Below, piece by piece: positions 18,502 to 28,259 of a stretch of DNA of 64,000 nucleotides. This stretch comes from an uncultured Lachnospiraceae bacterium (GTDB taxonomy: Bacteria; Bacillota; Clostridia; Lachnospirales; Lachnospiraceae). Position 1 is the stretch's first letter, and every line of letters starts with the position of its first letter. Location: NCBI GenBank assembly GCA_945919075.1, contig CAMEIX010000004.1:1-64000 (forward strand). Direction: 5' to 3'. The notes under the pieces are model-generated. The model worked only from the letters and a program-made list of their open reading frames with translations. It was not told where the DNA came from and made no database searches. Made by a program: the position numbers and the translations under genes.

Positions 18502-20283
18502 TTAACTTTGCATATCCAGCTTCTCAATGGGTATTCTGATTCCAACGCTCAGTCCAACTCCTATTTCGCTGTCAATAGAAAATTCTACCGTATCGGAAGA
18601 AATCATTTTTAATCTGAGGCAGGCATTTAATATACCTACGTGCTTTTTCCCATTTAAGGATTCTATGGAAACATTTTTGATACTTTCCTCCATCGCTTTT
18701 ACTTCTTCCTCATCCATACCACCTCCGGTGTCCTCTACTTCTATGCAAAGATATTCATCCTGATGATAAGCCCTGACAAATATCCATCCCGGGGTCGATT
18801 TCGATTCAATACCATGTACGCAGGCATTTTCAACAAAGGTTACAATGGAAAGTTTGGGAATCAGATAGTTCTCACAATCCTCGTCCACCGAAATTTCAAA
18901 TTTCAGTCTCTCTCCAAATCTATAGTTCTGAAGGTAAAGATATGCTTCTGTGGACTCCATTTCTTTCTTTATGGTAACAAAATCCTGTCCCCATTCCACA
19001 TACTGTCTTTGCATAAGGGCCAGTTTCCCAACCATCACCGAAGTTTCCTCTTCACCCTTTAACAAGGAATGCATTCGGATGCTTTCCAGCGCATTAAAAA
19101 GAAAGTGCGGATTAATCTGGCTTTGAAGTGCCAGAAGTTCTGCGTTCTTTCTCGCAAGATCATTCTCCTGTTCTTTCAGCCTGTTCTTGTAAACCGTGAT
19201 AATCAGTTTATTGGTGATATCTACCATTTCATTATATTTCTGCATGAGTGTGGCGATTTCATCCGTACCATCAATACTTTCAATCCTGTTGAAAGTATTA
19301 TTCTCATCCTCACCAAAGGCTTTCTCAAGTTTCAAAATTCTCGAAATAATACTTTGGTTAACAAGCATTAACATAAAACAGGGGACTAAAATCGTAAAAA
19401 CAAGAAGTACCAGAATGACAACTCTGTTTTCCCACAAAATAGAGGAAATCATATTCTTCTCATTCAGTATGACTATATCAAAAGTATTTCCTCTCAGGGT
19501 GACACTTGTTACATAGGAAGTTTTGTTCTTGGTATTGATTTCTTCTTCATATAAAATGTCATCCCCCATATTGGTAAATACTATGTAATTACCGTTTCTG
19601 ATATACATGGGATATCTGTTCCCCAGACCCTTCATTGTATTCTGGAAAGTGATGGGATTATTTTCAATAACGGCAATTTTTTCACACCCATTCTTATAAT
19701 AGTTCAAACGTTTTATATAATAAATCTTACGTTTTTGGATGAGGGAATTACTTACCGCACTCTCATCATAATACACATATAAGCCCTCTTTTTCACCACC
19801 TTCCAAATACATCTTATACCAGGCGGAGTCCTTACAGCCGGACATTTTTCTGAAGAAGTCGCCATCCAGTATGCCTTCATTATCCGCATATACACAGATA
19901 TGATCACTGGTTAAACCCGAAAGGGAGGAAAGAAAAGAACCGTTTATCAGCATATAGTACTGATCATAATAGTCGTAAGGTGATGCAAATTCCGAATTTA
20001 AAAAAGAATTGATTCTGCTATTCATATTAATCGAATTAATGAGCATTCTATCCGATTCCATAATACTGTTGAGACTGTTCTTATATAGTGATGCTACATA
20101 ATCCATATCATACTGATACTTGCTCACTTCTCTTTCATATACAGAATATATGATAATAGAATAAGTAATAATCAGTGGAATAAAAACACATGAGAGATAC
20201 ATTATCATAAATTTTCTGCTTAGTTTTAATCTGTTTAATCCCTTGTTTATGGAATCAAAAACGATTGCGGGTATTTTCCTCAT
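18502..20283 (-). CDS. YesM-type sensor histidine kinase
   Basis: A 593-residue membrane kinase. A helix near the N-terminus (about 25-45) and another near 280-300 flank an external sensor domain of about 230 residues; a HAMP-like region and the His_kinase domain follow, with the phospho-acceptor His in QINPHFLFNALESI. The C-terminal ATPase shows ENACVHGIES and VEDTGGGMDEEE. The chosen ATG has GGGGGAGG 7 nt upstream; a longer frame opening at 20355 would start inside the preceding terminator. Partner of the YesN-type regulator downstream. Confidence 0.92.
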   Translation of the reverse strand: MRKIPAIVFDSINKGLNRLKLSRKFMIMYLSCVFIPLIITYSIIIYSVYEREVSKYQYDMDYVASLYKNSLNSIMESDRMLINSINMNSRINSFLNSEFASPYDYYDQYYMLINGSFLSSLSGLTSDHICVYADNEGILDGDFFRKMSGCKDSAWYKMYLEGGEKEGLYVYYDESAVSNSLIQKRKIYYIKRLNYYKNGCEKIAVIENNPITFQNTMKGLGNRYPMYIRNGNYIVFTNMGDDILYEEEINTKNKTSYVTSVTLRGNTFDIVILNEKNMISSILWENRVVILVLLVFTILVPCFMLMLVNQSIISRILKLEKAFGEDENNTFNRIESIDGTDEIATLMQKYNEMVDITNKLIITVYKNRLKEQENDLARKNAELLALQSQINPHFLFNALESIRMHSLLKGEEETSVMVGKLALMQRQYVEWGQDFVTIKKEMESTEAYLYLQNYRFGERLKFEISVDEDCENYLIPKLSIVTFVENACVHGIESKSTPGWIFVRAYHQDEYLCIEVEDTGGGMDEEEVKAMEESIKNVSIESLNGKKHVGILNACLRLKMISSDTVEFSIDSEIGVGLSVGIRIPIEKLDMQS

Positions 20284-20304
20284 AAACGTACCTCCCCCAC
20301 TAAT

Positions 20305-20333
20305 ACTATAATGAAAAAACGGTCTCTGCGCAA
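20305..20333 (-). promoter_or_regulatory. Candidate promoter of the YesM/YesN genes
   Basis: On the minus strand TTGCGC (20328-20333) and TATAGT (20305-20310) are separated by 17 nt. The -35 lies within the preceding terminator hairpin, which would make initiation and termination mutually close. Confidence 0.45.
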
Positions 20334-20344
20334 GTCCAGAGACC
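20314..20344 (-). terminator. Terminator of the GH51-xylB-isomerase operon
   Basis: On the minus strand GGTCTCTG pairs perfectly with CAGAGACC and is followed by GTTTTTT. It lies 32 nt after the isomerase stop codon. Confidence 0.85.
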
Positions 20345-20376
20345 ATTTCCTCCATATTTTTCTCATTTATATTCCA

Positions 20377-21861
20377 TTAGGAAAAAGGGTTTTCTGTTGG
20401 ATAACGAACGCCTGCCGGCTGATTGTATCCTATCTCCTCCACCTTTACTCCGAGATACTTGAATACTTCGTACAGGGTCTTTCCATAATGGCCAAAAGCC
20501 ACCGCACCATGGTGTGGAAAGTTCTTCTCAATCAGTACATGTCTGTAAAAACGTCCCATCTGTGGAATAGCAAATACACCAATGGAGCCAAAAGATTTTG
20601 TGGCAACCGGCAATACTTCACCATTGGCGATATAGGCACGAAGGATATTGTCCGCGGTTGACTGAAGTCGGAAAAATGTAATATCCCCCGGCTTAATATC
20701 TCCTTCCAGTGTGCCCTGTGTCACCTCTTCCGGAAGACTTCTTGCCATGATCTTCTGATATCTCATCTCACAGAAAGAAAGTTTCTTGGTGTTGGTATTC
20801 CCGCAATGGAATCCCATAAAGGTATCCTTATGGGAATAGCCATACTTACCTTCGATTTCCTCACGATACATATCTGCCGGAACGGAATTATTGATATCAA
20901 GAAGAGTAACCACATCCTCTGATACACAATATCCGATGTATTCTGAAAGACATCCATAGATATCTACCTCACAGGATACCGGAATACCCATACCTGCCAG
21001 CCGGCTGTTTACATAGCAGGGCACAAAACCAAACTGTGTCTGGAATGCAGGCCAGCACTTACCGGCAATGGCAACATACTTCCTGTAACCCTTATGGGCT
21101 TCCACCCAGTCAATAAGTGTCAGTTCATACTGCGCAAGTTTTGGAAGAATACCGGGCTTACAATTTCCTGAGCCAAGTTCTTCCTCCATCTCCTTCACTT
21201 TGGCAGGGATACGCGGATCGTTGTCATGCTTCTTAAATGCTTCAAAAAGATCCAGTTCTGAGTTTTCCTCAATTTCAACACCAAGGTTGTAAAGCTGCTT
21301 TATCGGAGCATTGCAGGCCAGAAAGTTGAGCGGTCTTGGTCCAAAGCTGATAATCTTGAGATTAGCAAGGGCATCAACAGCACGTGCAATAGGAACAAAT
21401 TCATGAATCATGTCCGCACATTCCTCGGCTGTACCCACGGGATATTCCGGTATGTATGCCCTGATATTGCGGAGTTTCAGGTTGTAACTTGCATTTAACA
21501 TTCCGCAGTATGCATCGCCTCTTCCATCTAAAAGATCTGCCTGCGACTCTTCTGCTGCTGCAATAAACATCTTGGGGCCTTCAAAATGCTTTGCCAATAA
21601 TGTTTCGGAAATTTCCGGTCCGAAATTACCCAGATAAACACAAAGTGCATTACATCCGGCCTTCTTAATATCCTCAAGAGCCTGCACCATGTGAATTTCA
21701 CTTTCCACGATACAGACAGGGCATTCATAAATGTCCTCTTCGTTGTACTTTGTCCTGTAAGCCTCTACTAAAGCTTTTCTTCTGTTCACGGAAAGACTTT
21801 CCGGGAAACAGTCACGGGATACTGCTACTATACCAATCTTAACTTTTGGTGCGTTGTTCAT
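20377..21861 (-). CDS. L-fucose/L-arabinose isomerase family protein
   Basis: A 494-residue cytosolic ketol-isomerase-like protein of the FucI/AraA fold (COG2407-type). Landmarks are FGPRPLNFLACNAP, CKPGILPKLAQYELTLIDW, KCWPAFQTQFGFVPC, EVDIYGCLSEYIG and NNFPHHGAVAFGHYG-like FPHHGAVAFGHYGK, which supply the Glu/Asp/His metal and substrate ligands in this fold. It lies 36 nt downstream of xylulokinase and no classical XylA or ribulokinase is present here. The sugar isomerised is therefore open: L-arabinose, D-xylose or another aldose. The gene ends in a strong terminator. Confidence 0.8.
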   Translation of the reverse strand: MNNAPKVKIGIVAVSRDCFPESLSVNRRKALVEAYRTKYNEEDIYECPVCIVESEIHMVQALEDIKKAGCNALCVYLGNFGPEISETLLAKHFEGPKMFIAAAEESQADLLDGRGDAYCGMLNASYNLKLRNIRAYIPEYPVGTAEECADMIHEFVPIARAVDALANLKIISFGPRPLNFLACNAPIKQLYNLGVEIEENSELDLFEAFKKHDNDPRIPAKVKEMEEELGSGNCKPGILPKLAQYELTLIDWVEAHKGYRKYVAIAGKCWPAFQTQFGFVPCYVNSRLAGMGIPVSCEVDIYGCLSEYIGYCVSEDVVTLLDINNSVPADMYREEIEGKYGYSHKDTFMGFHCGNTNTKKLSFCEMRYQKIMARSLPEEVTQGTLEGDIKPGDITFFRLQSTADNILRAYIANGEVLPVATKSFGSIGVFAIPQMGRFYRHVLIEKNFPHHGAVAFGHYGKTLYEVFKYLGVKVEEIGYNQPAGVRYPTENPFS

Positions 21862-21897
21862 TTTTTCCTCCTTCTTGCGGGATTACCGCGTTTAATT

Positions 21898-23367
21898 TTA
21901 TAGAATCTTTCTAAAAAGTTCCTTACATGCAGGATATATTTCCTTGTATTGCGCATACCTTGCTTCATACTTCTCAACAAGCTCCGGCTCCGGCTCAACG
22001 GTATCAATAATCTTCACAATCTTCTTGGCTGCCTCCTCCACACTCTGAAACTCACCGTTAGCAACCGCTGCAAGCATAGCTCCGCCAAGTGCAGGGCCTT
22101 CCTCAGATTCGATCACATCCACTTTTACATTAAGGATATTGGCAATCATCTTTTTCCATAACGGACTCTTGGCACCGCCACCGCAAATCTTGGTTCTCTC
22201 AATCTTAATGCCAAGTGCCTTAGCCACCTCAAAAGAATCCCGAAGTGCAAACGCAACCCCTTCGAGAACCGCCTGCGTCATATCTGCTCTTGTAGAATCC
22301 ATGGTAAGACCAATAAAAGTTCCCCGTGCAAGCGGATCGTTAATCGGGGAACGCTCTCCCATAAGATACGGCAGGAAGTATACATGGTTCTCACCAAGTT
22401 TTTCTATCTCTTTCTGCTCCTTTGCATAATCCTTTGTTCCGATAATCTCATCCATCCACCATTTGTTGCAGCTTGCTGCGGAAAGCATGCACCCCATCAG
22501 ATGATAGTGTCCGTCTGCATGTGCAAATGCATGTAATGCGTTGAACTTATCCACTCCAAAGTTTTTGGAAGAAATAAAAATTGTCCCGCTTGTTCCGAGT
22601 GAAATGTTACAGTTCCCATCCCCTACCGTGCCTGTTCCAACAGCAGCTGCCGCATTATCACCCGCCCCGGCTACCACCTTGCAGCTTTGGGGAATGCCAA
22701 GTTCTTCCGCAATCTCGGGAAGCACGGTTCCTACCGTTTCATAACTTTCATAAACCCGGGCAAGCTGATCCACTGTTATACCACAGATTTCACACATTTC
22801 CTTTGACCAGCATCTGTTCTTTACATCAAATACAAGCATTCCCGATGCGTCCGATACATCGGTACAATGAACGCCGGAAAGCTTATAGGCTATGTAATCC
22901 TTAGGCAGCATAATTTTCTGAATCCTGGCGAAATTTTCCGGTTCATTATTCTTTACCCAGAGAATCTTCGGTGCCGTAAACCCGGTAAAGGAAATATTGG
23001 CTGTGTACATGGAAAGTTTTTCCTTACCGATTACATTATTTAAGTAATCACACTCCTTCGTTGTACGTCCATCATTCCAAAGAATTGCGGGACGAATGAC
23101 CTCATCATTCTCATCCAGAATTACCAGACCGTGCATCTGTCCGCCAAAGCTGATTCCTGCGACCTGACTTTTGTCGACATCCTTGATAAGCTCTTTGATA
23201 CCCGCCATAACCTGCGTATACCAATCCTCAGGCTTCTGCTCTGACCAGCCCGGATGTGGAAAGTAAAGCGGATACTCTTTTGAAACGATGTTCATAATCT
23301 TCCCATCCTGATCCATAAGCAGTAATTTTACAGCAGATGTTCCCAAATCTACACCAATATAGTACAT
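21898..23367 (-). CDS. xylB: Xylulokinase
   Basis: A 489-residue FGGY-family kinase that phosphorylates D-xylulose to xylulose 5-phosphate. MYYIGVDLGTSAVKLLLMD is the N-terminal phosphate loop, ISFGGQMHGLV contains the family-typical QMHG of xylulokinases, and VVAGAGDNAAAAVGTG and KICGGGAKSPLW complete the ATP site. GGGAGG lies 8 nt upstream of the ATG. A frame opening 43 codons earlier would overlap the DUF6171 gene and has no domain match. Operon position after GH51 fits pentose catabolism. Confidence 0.94.
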   Translation of the reverse strand: MYYIGVDLGTSAVKLLLMDQDGKIMNIVSKEYPLYFPHPGWSEQKPEDWYTQVMAGIKELIKDVDKSQVAGISFGGQMHGLVILDENDEVIRPAILWNDGRTTKECDYLNNVIGKEKLSMYTANISFTGFTAPKILWVKNNEPENFARIQKIMLPKDYIAYKLSGVHCTDVSDASGMLVFDVKNRCWSKEMCEICGITVDQLARVYESYETVGTVLPEIAEELGIPQSCKVVAGAGDNAAAAVGTGTVGDGNCNISLGTSGTIFISSKNFGVDKFNALHAFAHADGHYHLMGCMLSAASCNKWWMDEIIGTKDYAKEQKEIEKLGENHVYFLPYLMGERSPINDPLARGTFIGLTMDSTRADMTQAVLEGVAFALRDSFEVAKALGIKIERTKICGGGAKSPLWKKMIANILNVKVDVIESEEGPALGGAMLAAVANGEFQSVEEAAKKIVKIIDTVEPEPELVEKYEARYAQYKEIYPACKELFRKIL

Positions 23368-23396
23368 ATTGTTTTCCTCCCGATAAATATGATTTC

Positions 23397-23645
23397 TTAC
23401 CATTTTCTGTTTGGGCATTTCGCCCTTTTGATCGCTGTCCGTATTTCCACATAACAACCACAGGATAAACAGGTTCCTGCATTCAGCCTGTCGCATTCTC
23501 TACATATTTCAAGTCTCTTCTCGGTCAGTTCATCAGGGGCTTTGTCCGCCCTGTCAAGAAACTCTATATATTGTCCGATCATCTTGTGATATTCTTCTTC
23601 GCCCATCTCCCTGATCAGGCATCTTCTGCATATTTTCTGTTCCAT
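23397..23645 (-). CDS. Small cysteine-rich protein (DUF6171 type)
   Basis: An 82-residue protein with Cys pairs CRRC near the N-terminus, CREC at about 48-51 and CLSCGC at about 58-63, plus a final Cys near the end, so it very likely folds around one or two zinc ions. It begins 3 nt after the GH51 stop codon and precedes xylB by 29 nt. The family is unnamed and its role in the pentose operon is unknown. Confidence 0.7.
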   Translation of the reverse strand: MEQKICRRCLIREMGEEEYHKMIGQYIEFLDRADKAPDELTEKRLEICRECDRLNAGTCLSCGCYVEIRTAIKRAKCPNRKW

Positions 23646-23648
23646 GGC

Positions 23649-25160
23649 TTATAGGGTAACCTCAATATGAAGTACACTGCAGGCCGGAAGCACATAGTTT
23701 AACTTATCGCCCTTTATACTGACTGCATCAAAAGAAACCAGTTTGACAGTTTCCTTATTTTCAAAGGTATTATGAGCATCCATTTTACCCGTTATAATCT
23801 CCCCATTAACCGCTTTTATTTCCTTTCCCAAAAGAGTACTTTCTATCTCATAATCCTCGGATACGGAAAGGTTGGCAATTGTGATATGTACCCTGCCATC
23901 CCGGTCAACTGATACGGATTCCGAAAGATTGGGAACCATATAGGAATCTTCCAAACCAATCTGCTTGGTATCAATACTGCTCTCAATAAGTTCATTATCC
24001 TGGTGTGCACTGTACATCTTAAACACATGGTAGGTCGGTGTTTTAAGCATCTCTGCCCCTTCGGTAAGAATAACTGCCTGCAGGACATTCACAAGCTGGG
24101 CAATATTGGCCATATGCACTCTTTTACAGTGCTTATTAAAGAGATTCAGATTGATACCGGCAACAAGTGCATCACGCATGGTATTCTGCTGATACAGAAA
24201 ACCCGGATTGGTGCCTTCCTCCACATCATACCAGGTCCCCCATTCATCCACGATAAGTCCAATCTTATTCTCCGGATCATAGCGGTCCATGATAGCAGAA
24301 TGCTTGGTAAGAAGTTCCTCCATGAACAGGGTCTTATTCAGTGTCATATACCACTCTTTTTCGTTGAATCCGGTCGCTGCCCCTTTCCTGTCCCAATCAT
24401 ACGGGAGGGTGTAATAATGAAGAGAAAGTCCGTTCATATATCCGTAATTCTGCGGGAATTTTCCCTGACCCATAAAGCACTTGTTAAGAAGCACTTCCGT
24501 CCAGTTATAGTCCTTATCTGATGGGCCGACTGCAATCTTCTTGATCTTTTTATCCGGATTGTAATTTCTTACAAATGTCTGATAATGCCTGAAGATATCG
24601 GCGTAATATTCGGGAAGCATGTTGCCGCCACAGCCCCAGCTCTCATTCCCAACACCAAAGTAATCAACCGTCCATGGTTTTTCATGCCCATTTTTCTTTC
24701 TGAGATCTGCCATGGGAGATACCCCATCAAAGGTCATATACTCCACCCATTCACTCATCTCCCTGACAGTACCGCTTCCCACATTTCCATTAATATATGT
24801 TTTACATCCCAGCTGTTCGCACAGTTCCATGAACTCATGTGTACCAAAACTGTTATCTTCAACAACACCGCCCCAGTTTGTATTAATCATCTTCTTTCTG
24901 GAAGCTTTTTCACCAATCCCATCCATCCAATGATACTCATCTGCAAAACATCCGCCGGGCCATCTGAGTACAGGAATTTTCATTTCCTTTAATGCCTCAA
25001 CAACATCTGTTCTCATCCCATTCTTATTCGGAATGTCCGAGTTCTCCCCCACATATATTCCTTCATATATGCATCTCCCAAGATGCTCTGAAAAATGTCC
25101 CTGAATTTCAGGATTAATGTGACCCTTTTTCTTTTCGGGATTAATGATATGCCTATACAT
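23649..25160 (-). CDS. abfA: GH51 alpha-L-arabinofuranosidase
   Basis: A 503-residue intracellular enzyme releasing L-arabinofuranose side chains from arabinoxylo-oligosaccharides. The acid/base Glu is E173 in [12 protein letters not shown] and the nucleophile is E306 in [22 protein letters not shown] and [14 protein letters not shown] are further GH51 signatures. A C-terminal beta-sandwich (about 390-503) completes the usual architecture. No signal peptide. First gene of the operon that continues with the DUF6171 gene, xylB and the isomerase. Confidence 0.94.
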   Translation of the reverse strand: MYRHIINPEKKKGHINPEIQGHFSEHLGRCIYEGIYVGENSDIPNKNGMRTDVVEALKEMKIPVLRWPGGCFADEYHWMDGIGEKASRKKMINTNWGGVVEDNSFGTHEFMELCEQLGCKTYINGNVGSGTVREMSEWVEYMTFDGVSPMADLRKKNGHEKPWTVDYFGVGNESWGCGGNMLPEYYADIFRHYQTFVRNYNPDKKIKKIAVGPSDKDYNWTEVLLNKCFMGQGKFPQNYGYMNGLSLHYYTLPYDWDRKGAATGFNEKEWYMTLNKTLFMEELLTKHSAIMDRYDPENKIGLIVDEWGTWYDVEEGTNPGFLYQQNTMRDALVAGINLNLFNKHCKRVHMANIAQLVNVLQAVILTEGAEMLKTPTYHVFKMYSAHQDNELIESSIDTKQIGLEDSYMVPNLSESVSVDRDGRVHITIANLSVSEDYEIESTLLGKEIKAVNGEIITGKMDAHNTFENKETVKLVSFDAVSIKGDKLNYVLPACSVLHIEVTL

Positions 25161-25240
25161 TTCAGTTCTCCTCTTTCCTTCATTTTCTTTTATCTATCTT
25201 CAAAATTCCGGTTCCTGTTTTACCCGGTCCTCCTTCTCTC

Positions 25241-25268
25241 TTATAATAATTACATTGACACAAATCAA
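25241..25268 (-). promoter_or_regulatory. Candidate promoter of the GH51-xylB operon
   Basis: On the minus strand TTGATT (25263-25268) and TTATAA (25241-25246) are separated by 16 nt, giving a leader of about 80 nt before GH51. Imperfect boxes, consistent with an activated promoter. Confidence 0.4.
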
Positions 25269-25290
25269 AATCAACCAAAAAAATTTATCG

Positions 25291-25330
25291 TCTATAATTT
25301 GTAATGTATTTTTCTATAATTTGTCGGTTT
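25291..25330 (+). promoter_or_regulatory. Putative AraC-type operator in the GH51/GH43 divergent region
   Basis: TCTATAATTTGT occurs at 25291-25302 and again at 25313-25324, a 22-bp period; the second copy continues as CGGTTTATT. The second copy aligns with the importer-promoter motif TAGTTTGTCGGGTT in the same orientation relative to the gene it precedes. A TAAAAT at 25356-25361 could be the -10 of the plus-strand GH43 gene. Confidence 0.55.
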
Positions 25331-25387
25331 ATTTTATTTACAAAACATGAAAAGATAAAATAGAGATATGTAATTGGAGTGAGTGTC

Positions 25388-26806
25388 ATGTCTGGAACAG
25401 TAAAAGAGAAAAAACAGGCCTTTAATCCCTATCTTCCATCCTGGGAATATATTCCGGATGGAGAACCATATGTTTTTGGGAACCGCGTATATGTATATGG
25501 ATCACATGACTGCTTTCGTGGGCATGCTTTCTGCCTAAACGATTATGTATGCTGGTCGGCTCCTGTTGATGACCTTGGTAACTGGAGATACGAAGGTGTC
25601 ATCTATTCAAGGCTTGATGATCCGGAAAACAGGCGTAACAATATGTGTCTTTATGCTCCTGACGTGGTAAAGGGTCCGGATGGAAAATATTATCTTTACT
25701 ATGTTCTTGATAAGCTCTCCATTGTATCCGTTGCGGTATGTGATACGCCTGCCGGTAAATATGAATTTCTTGGATATGTTCATTATCCGGATGGAACAAG
25801 ACTTGGGGAAGGGGAAACCGACGAACCCCAGTTTGATCCGGGTGTCATACTGGTTGACAATAAGGTTTATCTATATACCGGTTTCTGCGGAATCGGCGAC
25901 AAATCCAGAAGCGGAGCAATGCTTACCATACTTGACAAAGATATGCTCACCGTTTTGGAAGCACCCAAAATCATTGTTCCCGGAAGTTCATACAGCCGGG
26001 GGACAGAATTTGAAAATCATGCATTCTTTGAAGCTCCTTCCATCCGTTGTTTCGATAATAAGTACTATTTCATATATTCATCAGAAGTCATGCACGAGTT
26101 GTGTTATGCTATCTCAGATTCCCCTATGGGACCATTTCGGTATGGCGGTGTTATTGTCAGCAATGCTGATTTGCATATCGATTCCTACAAACCCGCAGAT
26201 AGACCCGCAGCCTATGGCGGCAACAATCACGGAAGTCTCGTGGAAATCGGTAATCAGAGGTACATCTTCTATCATCGCCAGACATTAAACATCTGGTACT
26301 CCAGACAGGGTTGTGCCGAACCGGTAAGTTTTCGGGAAGATGGCAGCATCCTCCAAAGTGAAATTACTTCCTGCGGCTTGAATCAGGGCCCGCTTAATGA
26401 TCAGGATGAATATCCTGCTTATCTTGCCTGTAATATGTTCACTGAAGATAACGAAATATATGTGGGTGGTTCCCATGTTCCCTGGATTACCCAGGAAGGC
26501 AGGGATGGCGATGAAAACACCGGATACATAACCCATATTACAGATGATACAACTATCGGATTTAAGTATTTTGATTGCAAGGGTGTTAAGGAAATTGAAA
26601 TAAGTACCCGTGGTTACGCTTCCGGTTATTTTGAAGTAAAAACTGCGGTAAACGGTCCGGTTTTCGCGGTACTTAAGATGGAATTTTCCACAATTTGGGA
26701 AACCTATAGAAACACCTGTCCGATTCCGGACGGAGTAAATGCTCTGTATTTCACATACAAAGGTGATGGTGTCGCAGAGTTTAAGTCCTTCCGACTTCTT
26801 CATTAA
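25388..26806 (+). CDS. GH43-family glycosidase with C-terminal beta-sandwich
   Basis: A 472-residue cytosolic enzyme. The GH43 propeller covers about 1-310, with probable catalytic carboxylates in YIPDGEPYVFG (base), PQFDPGVI (modulator) and FFEAPSIR (acid); a CBM6-like sandwich fills the rest. GGAG lies 8 nt upstream of the chosen ATG; a GTG three codons earlier overlaps that site. It is divergent from GH51 and convergent with a paralogue at 26896-28218. The operator motif upstream links it to the importer regulon. Confidence 0.85.
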   Translation: MSGTVKEKKQAFNPYLPSWEYIPDGEPYVFGNRVYVYGSHDCFRGHAFCLNDYVCWSAPVDDLGNWRYEGVIYSRLDDPENRRNNMCLYAPDVVKGPDGKYYLYYVLDKLSIVSVAVCDTPAGKYEFLGYVHYPDGTRLGEGETDEPQFDPGVILVDNKVYLYTGFCGIGDKSRSGAMLTILDKDMLTVLEAPKIIVPGSSYSRGTEFENHAFFEAPSIRCFDNKYYFIYSSEVMHELCYAISDSPMGPFRYGGVIVSNADLHIDSYKPADRPAAYGGNNHGSLVEIGNQRYIFYHRQTLNIWYSRQGCAEPVSFREDGSILQSEITSCGLNQGPLNDQDEYPAYLACNMFTEDNEIYVGGSHVPWITQEGRDGDENTGYITHITDDTTIGFKYFDCKGVKEIEISTRGYASGYFEVKTAVNGPVFAVLKMEFSTIWETYRNTCPIPDGVNALYFTYKGDGVAEFKSFRLLH

Positions 26807-26828
26807 ATTATATACTTTTTCATCCTCC

Positions 26829-26865
26829 AAAAAAGACGCTTCGAATTATTCGAAACGTCTTTTTT
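26829..26865. terminator. Bidirectional terminator between convergent GH43 genes
   Basis: GACG-C-TTCGAA at the left pairs with TTCGAA-A-CGTC at the right, flanked by an A-run on the left and a T-run on the right. It serves the plus-strand GH43 gene and the minus-strand paralogue. Confidence 0.8.
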
Positions 26866-26895
26866 ATTGTATGGCCTAATTGTATTTGACAGAAG

Positions 26896-28218
26896 TTATT
26901 TATAGAACACAAAGGACTCCAGTTCAAACAGATTTTTGTAAATGAACTGGTCTGCCATCCAGCCCTCGATGTTTAACTCAGTCTTAAAGAAAATGGCATG
27001 TCTTCCGGTAAGGGCTTTTACAGTCATGCGGTAATCACCGTCCCCAAGACCGATTTCCATATGACCGATTTCCTCTCCCTCTTCCGAATCTGCAAATACA
27101 CGCAGGGTACTTCTTACACCAAGTCCACGGATTTTCAAGGCCAGGTGCATAAAACTGCTTCCAAAATCCTCCCCGAAATCAAAATATTTATATCCGATTA
27201 CATTGTTTCTGGTGATATTTACAATGGGACGGGTAAACATATCCTTTTCCGTAATATAGCATCCACCCTTTAATACACAGGCAATTTCCGCCGGAATCAC
27301 CTGATAAGGGTTTAAGGATTCCTCAAAGCCCAAAGAAGTCATTTCTACGGGAGGAATGGTACCATCCGGCAGGATTTCAATTTTCTCCACGCAGGCACGG
27401 CGGGACATAATACTGTTGTTGGTCATGCGATGGTAAAATACATACCATTTACCATTCACGTTCATAATGGAGCCATGGTTATTTCCTCCGGGATAGTCCA
27501 CGCCATTGTCCACGATATAACCGCGATAAGCAAAAGGACCCGTGGGGCTCTTACTTGTGGCATAAGCTAAACGACTTCCTCGTCTCGGAGAGTAAATAAG
27601 ATAATAGGTATCCCCTACTTTTCTGGGCGAACTGGCCTCAAAGAAACGTTGTTCCTCAGGCACTTCCTCCCTCTCATCCATCACCCTGACCTTCAGACTG
27701 CCATCTAATACTTCCACCATATTGTCCGGATTAAGCTCATTCATAAAAGATTTTTCAAATCCGTAATAGCCATACACTCTTCCATCATCATCCACCAATA
27801 CACCGATATCGTTAAAGATTCCGTCATCCCCTTCATTGCCTGCGGTATACTGATAGGTACCGAGCAGTTCAAAGGGACCTTCCGGGTGGTCACTGACCGC
27901 AATACAGCCCTTGGAACCTACAATGTACATATAAAGATAATACTTGCCGTCTTTCTCCACACAGTCCGGGGCGTAAAGTTCCCTGTCCGTCCAGGGTGCC
28001 TGCGCTTTATGATTGATGGTATCCCTGGTCTGAAAACTGGTACCGTGGCAGATCCATTCACCCGGATTTGTCACCGGTGCAGACCACACCTTTAATTTGT
28101 AATCACAAAATTCGGCACACCCCGGTCTGTCGTGAGAGCCATATAAATAAATTCTGTCGCCGAACACCCTGGGTTCGCCGTCCGGGATATACTCCCATAA
28201 TGGTAAAATTGGATTCAT
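26896..28218 (-). CDS. GH43-family glycosidase, paralogue of the convergent gene
   Basis: A 440-residue cytosolic enzyme sharing the opening NP-LP-WEYIPDGEP-VFG and overall layout with the gene at 25388. Probable catalytic residues lie in YIPDGEPRVFG, FNDIGVLVDDDG and FFEASSPRK. The last 120 residues form a beta-sandwich. AGGAGG is 7 nt upstream of the ATG. It lies 41 nt after the TIR gene without an obvious terminator, so it may be transcribed with it. Likely xylosidase or arabinofuranosidase; specificity not readable. Confidence 0.83.
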   Translation of the reverse strand: MNPILPLWEYIPDGEPRVFGDRIYLYGSHDRPGCAEFCDYKLKVWSAPVTNPGEWICHGTSFQTRDTINHKAQAPWTDRELYAPDCVEKDGKYYLYMYIVGSKGCIAVSDHPEGPFELLGTYQYTAGNEGDDGIFNDIGVLVDDDGRVYGYYGFEKSFMNELNPDNMVEVLDGSLKVRVMDEREEVPEEQRFFEASSPRKVGDTYYLIYSPRRGSRLAYATSKSPTGPFAYRGYIVDNGVDYPGGNNHGSIMNVNGKWYVFYHRMTNNSIMSRRACVEKIEILPDGTIPPVEMTSLGFEESLNPYQVIPAEIACVLKGGCYITEKDMFTRPIVNITRNNVIGYKYFDFGEDFGSSFMHLALKIRGLGVRSTLRVFADSEEGEEIGHMEIGLGDGDYRMTVKALTGRHAIFFKTELNIEGWMADQFIYKNLFELESFVFYK

Positions 28219-28259
28219 AACCTTTCCTCCTTGCTTTCCTCTTCTTTATCTTACGCCCT

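Noticed and set aside
24003..24521. 172-codon frame antisense to the GH51 gene
   Set aside because: GH51 catalytic motifs lie on the other strand; this frame is a shadow.
25255..25298. TTGACA and TATAAT as a plus-strand promoter
   Set aside because: Their spacing is 32 nt, and the TATAAT is part of the repeated operator motif.
26285..26830. 181-codon minus-strand frame opposite the plus-strand GH43 gene
   Set aside because: The opposite strand encodes a convincing GH43 enzyme, and the frame runs through the bidirectional terminator side.
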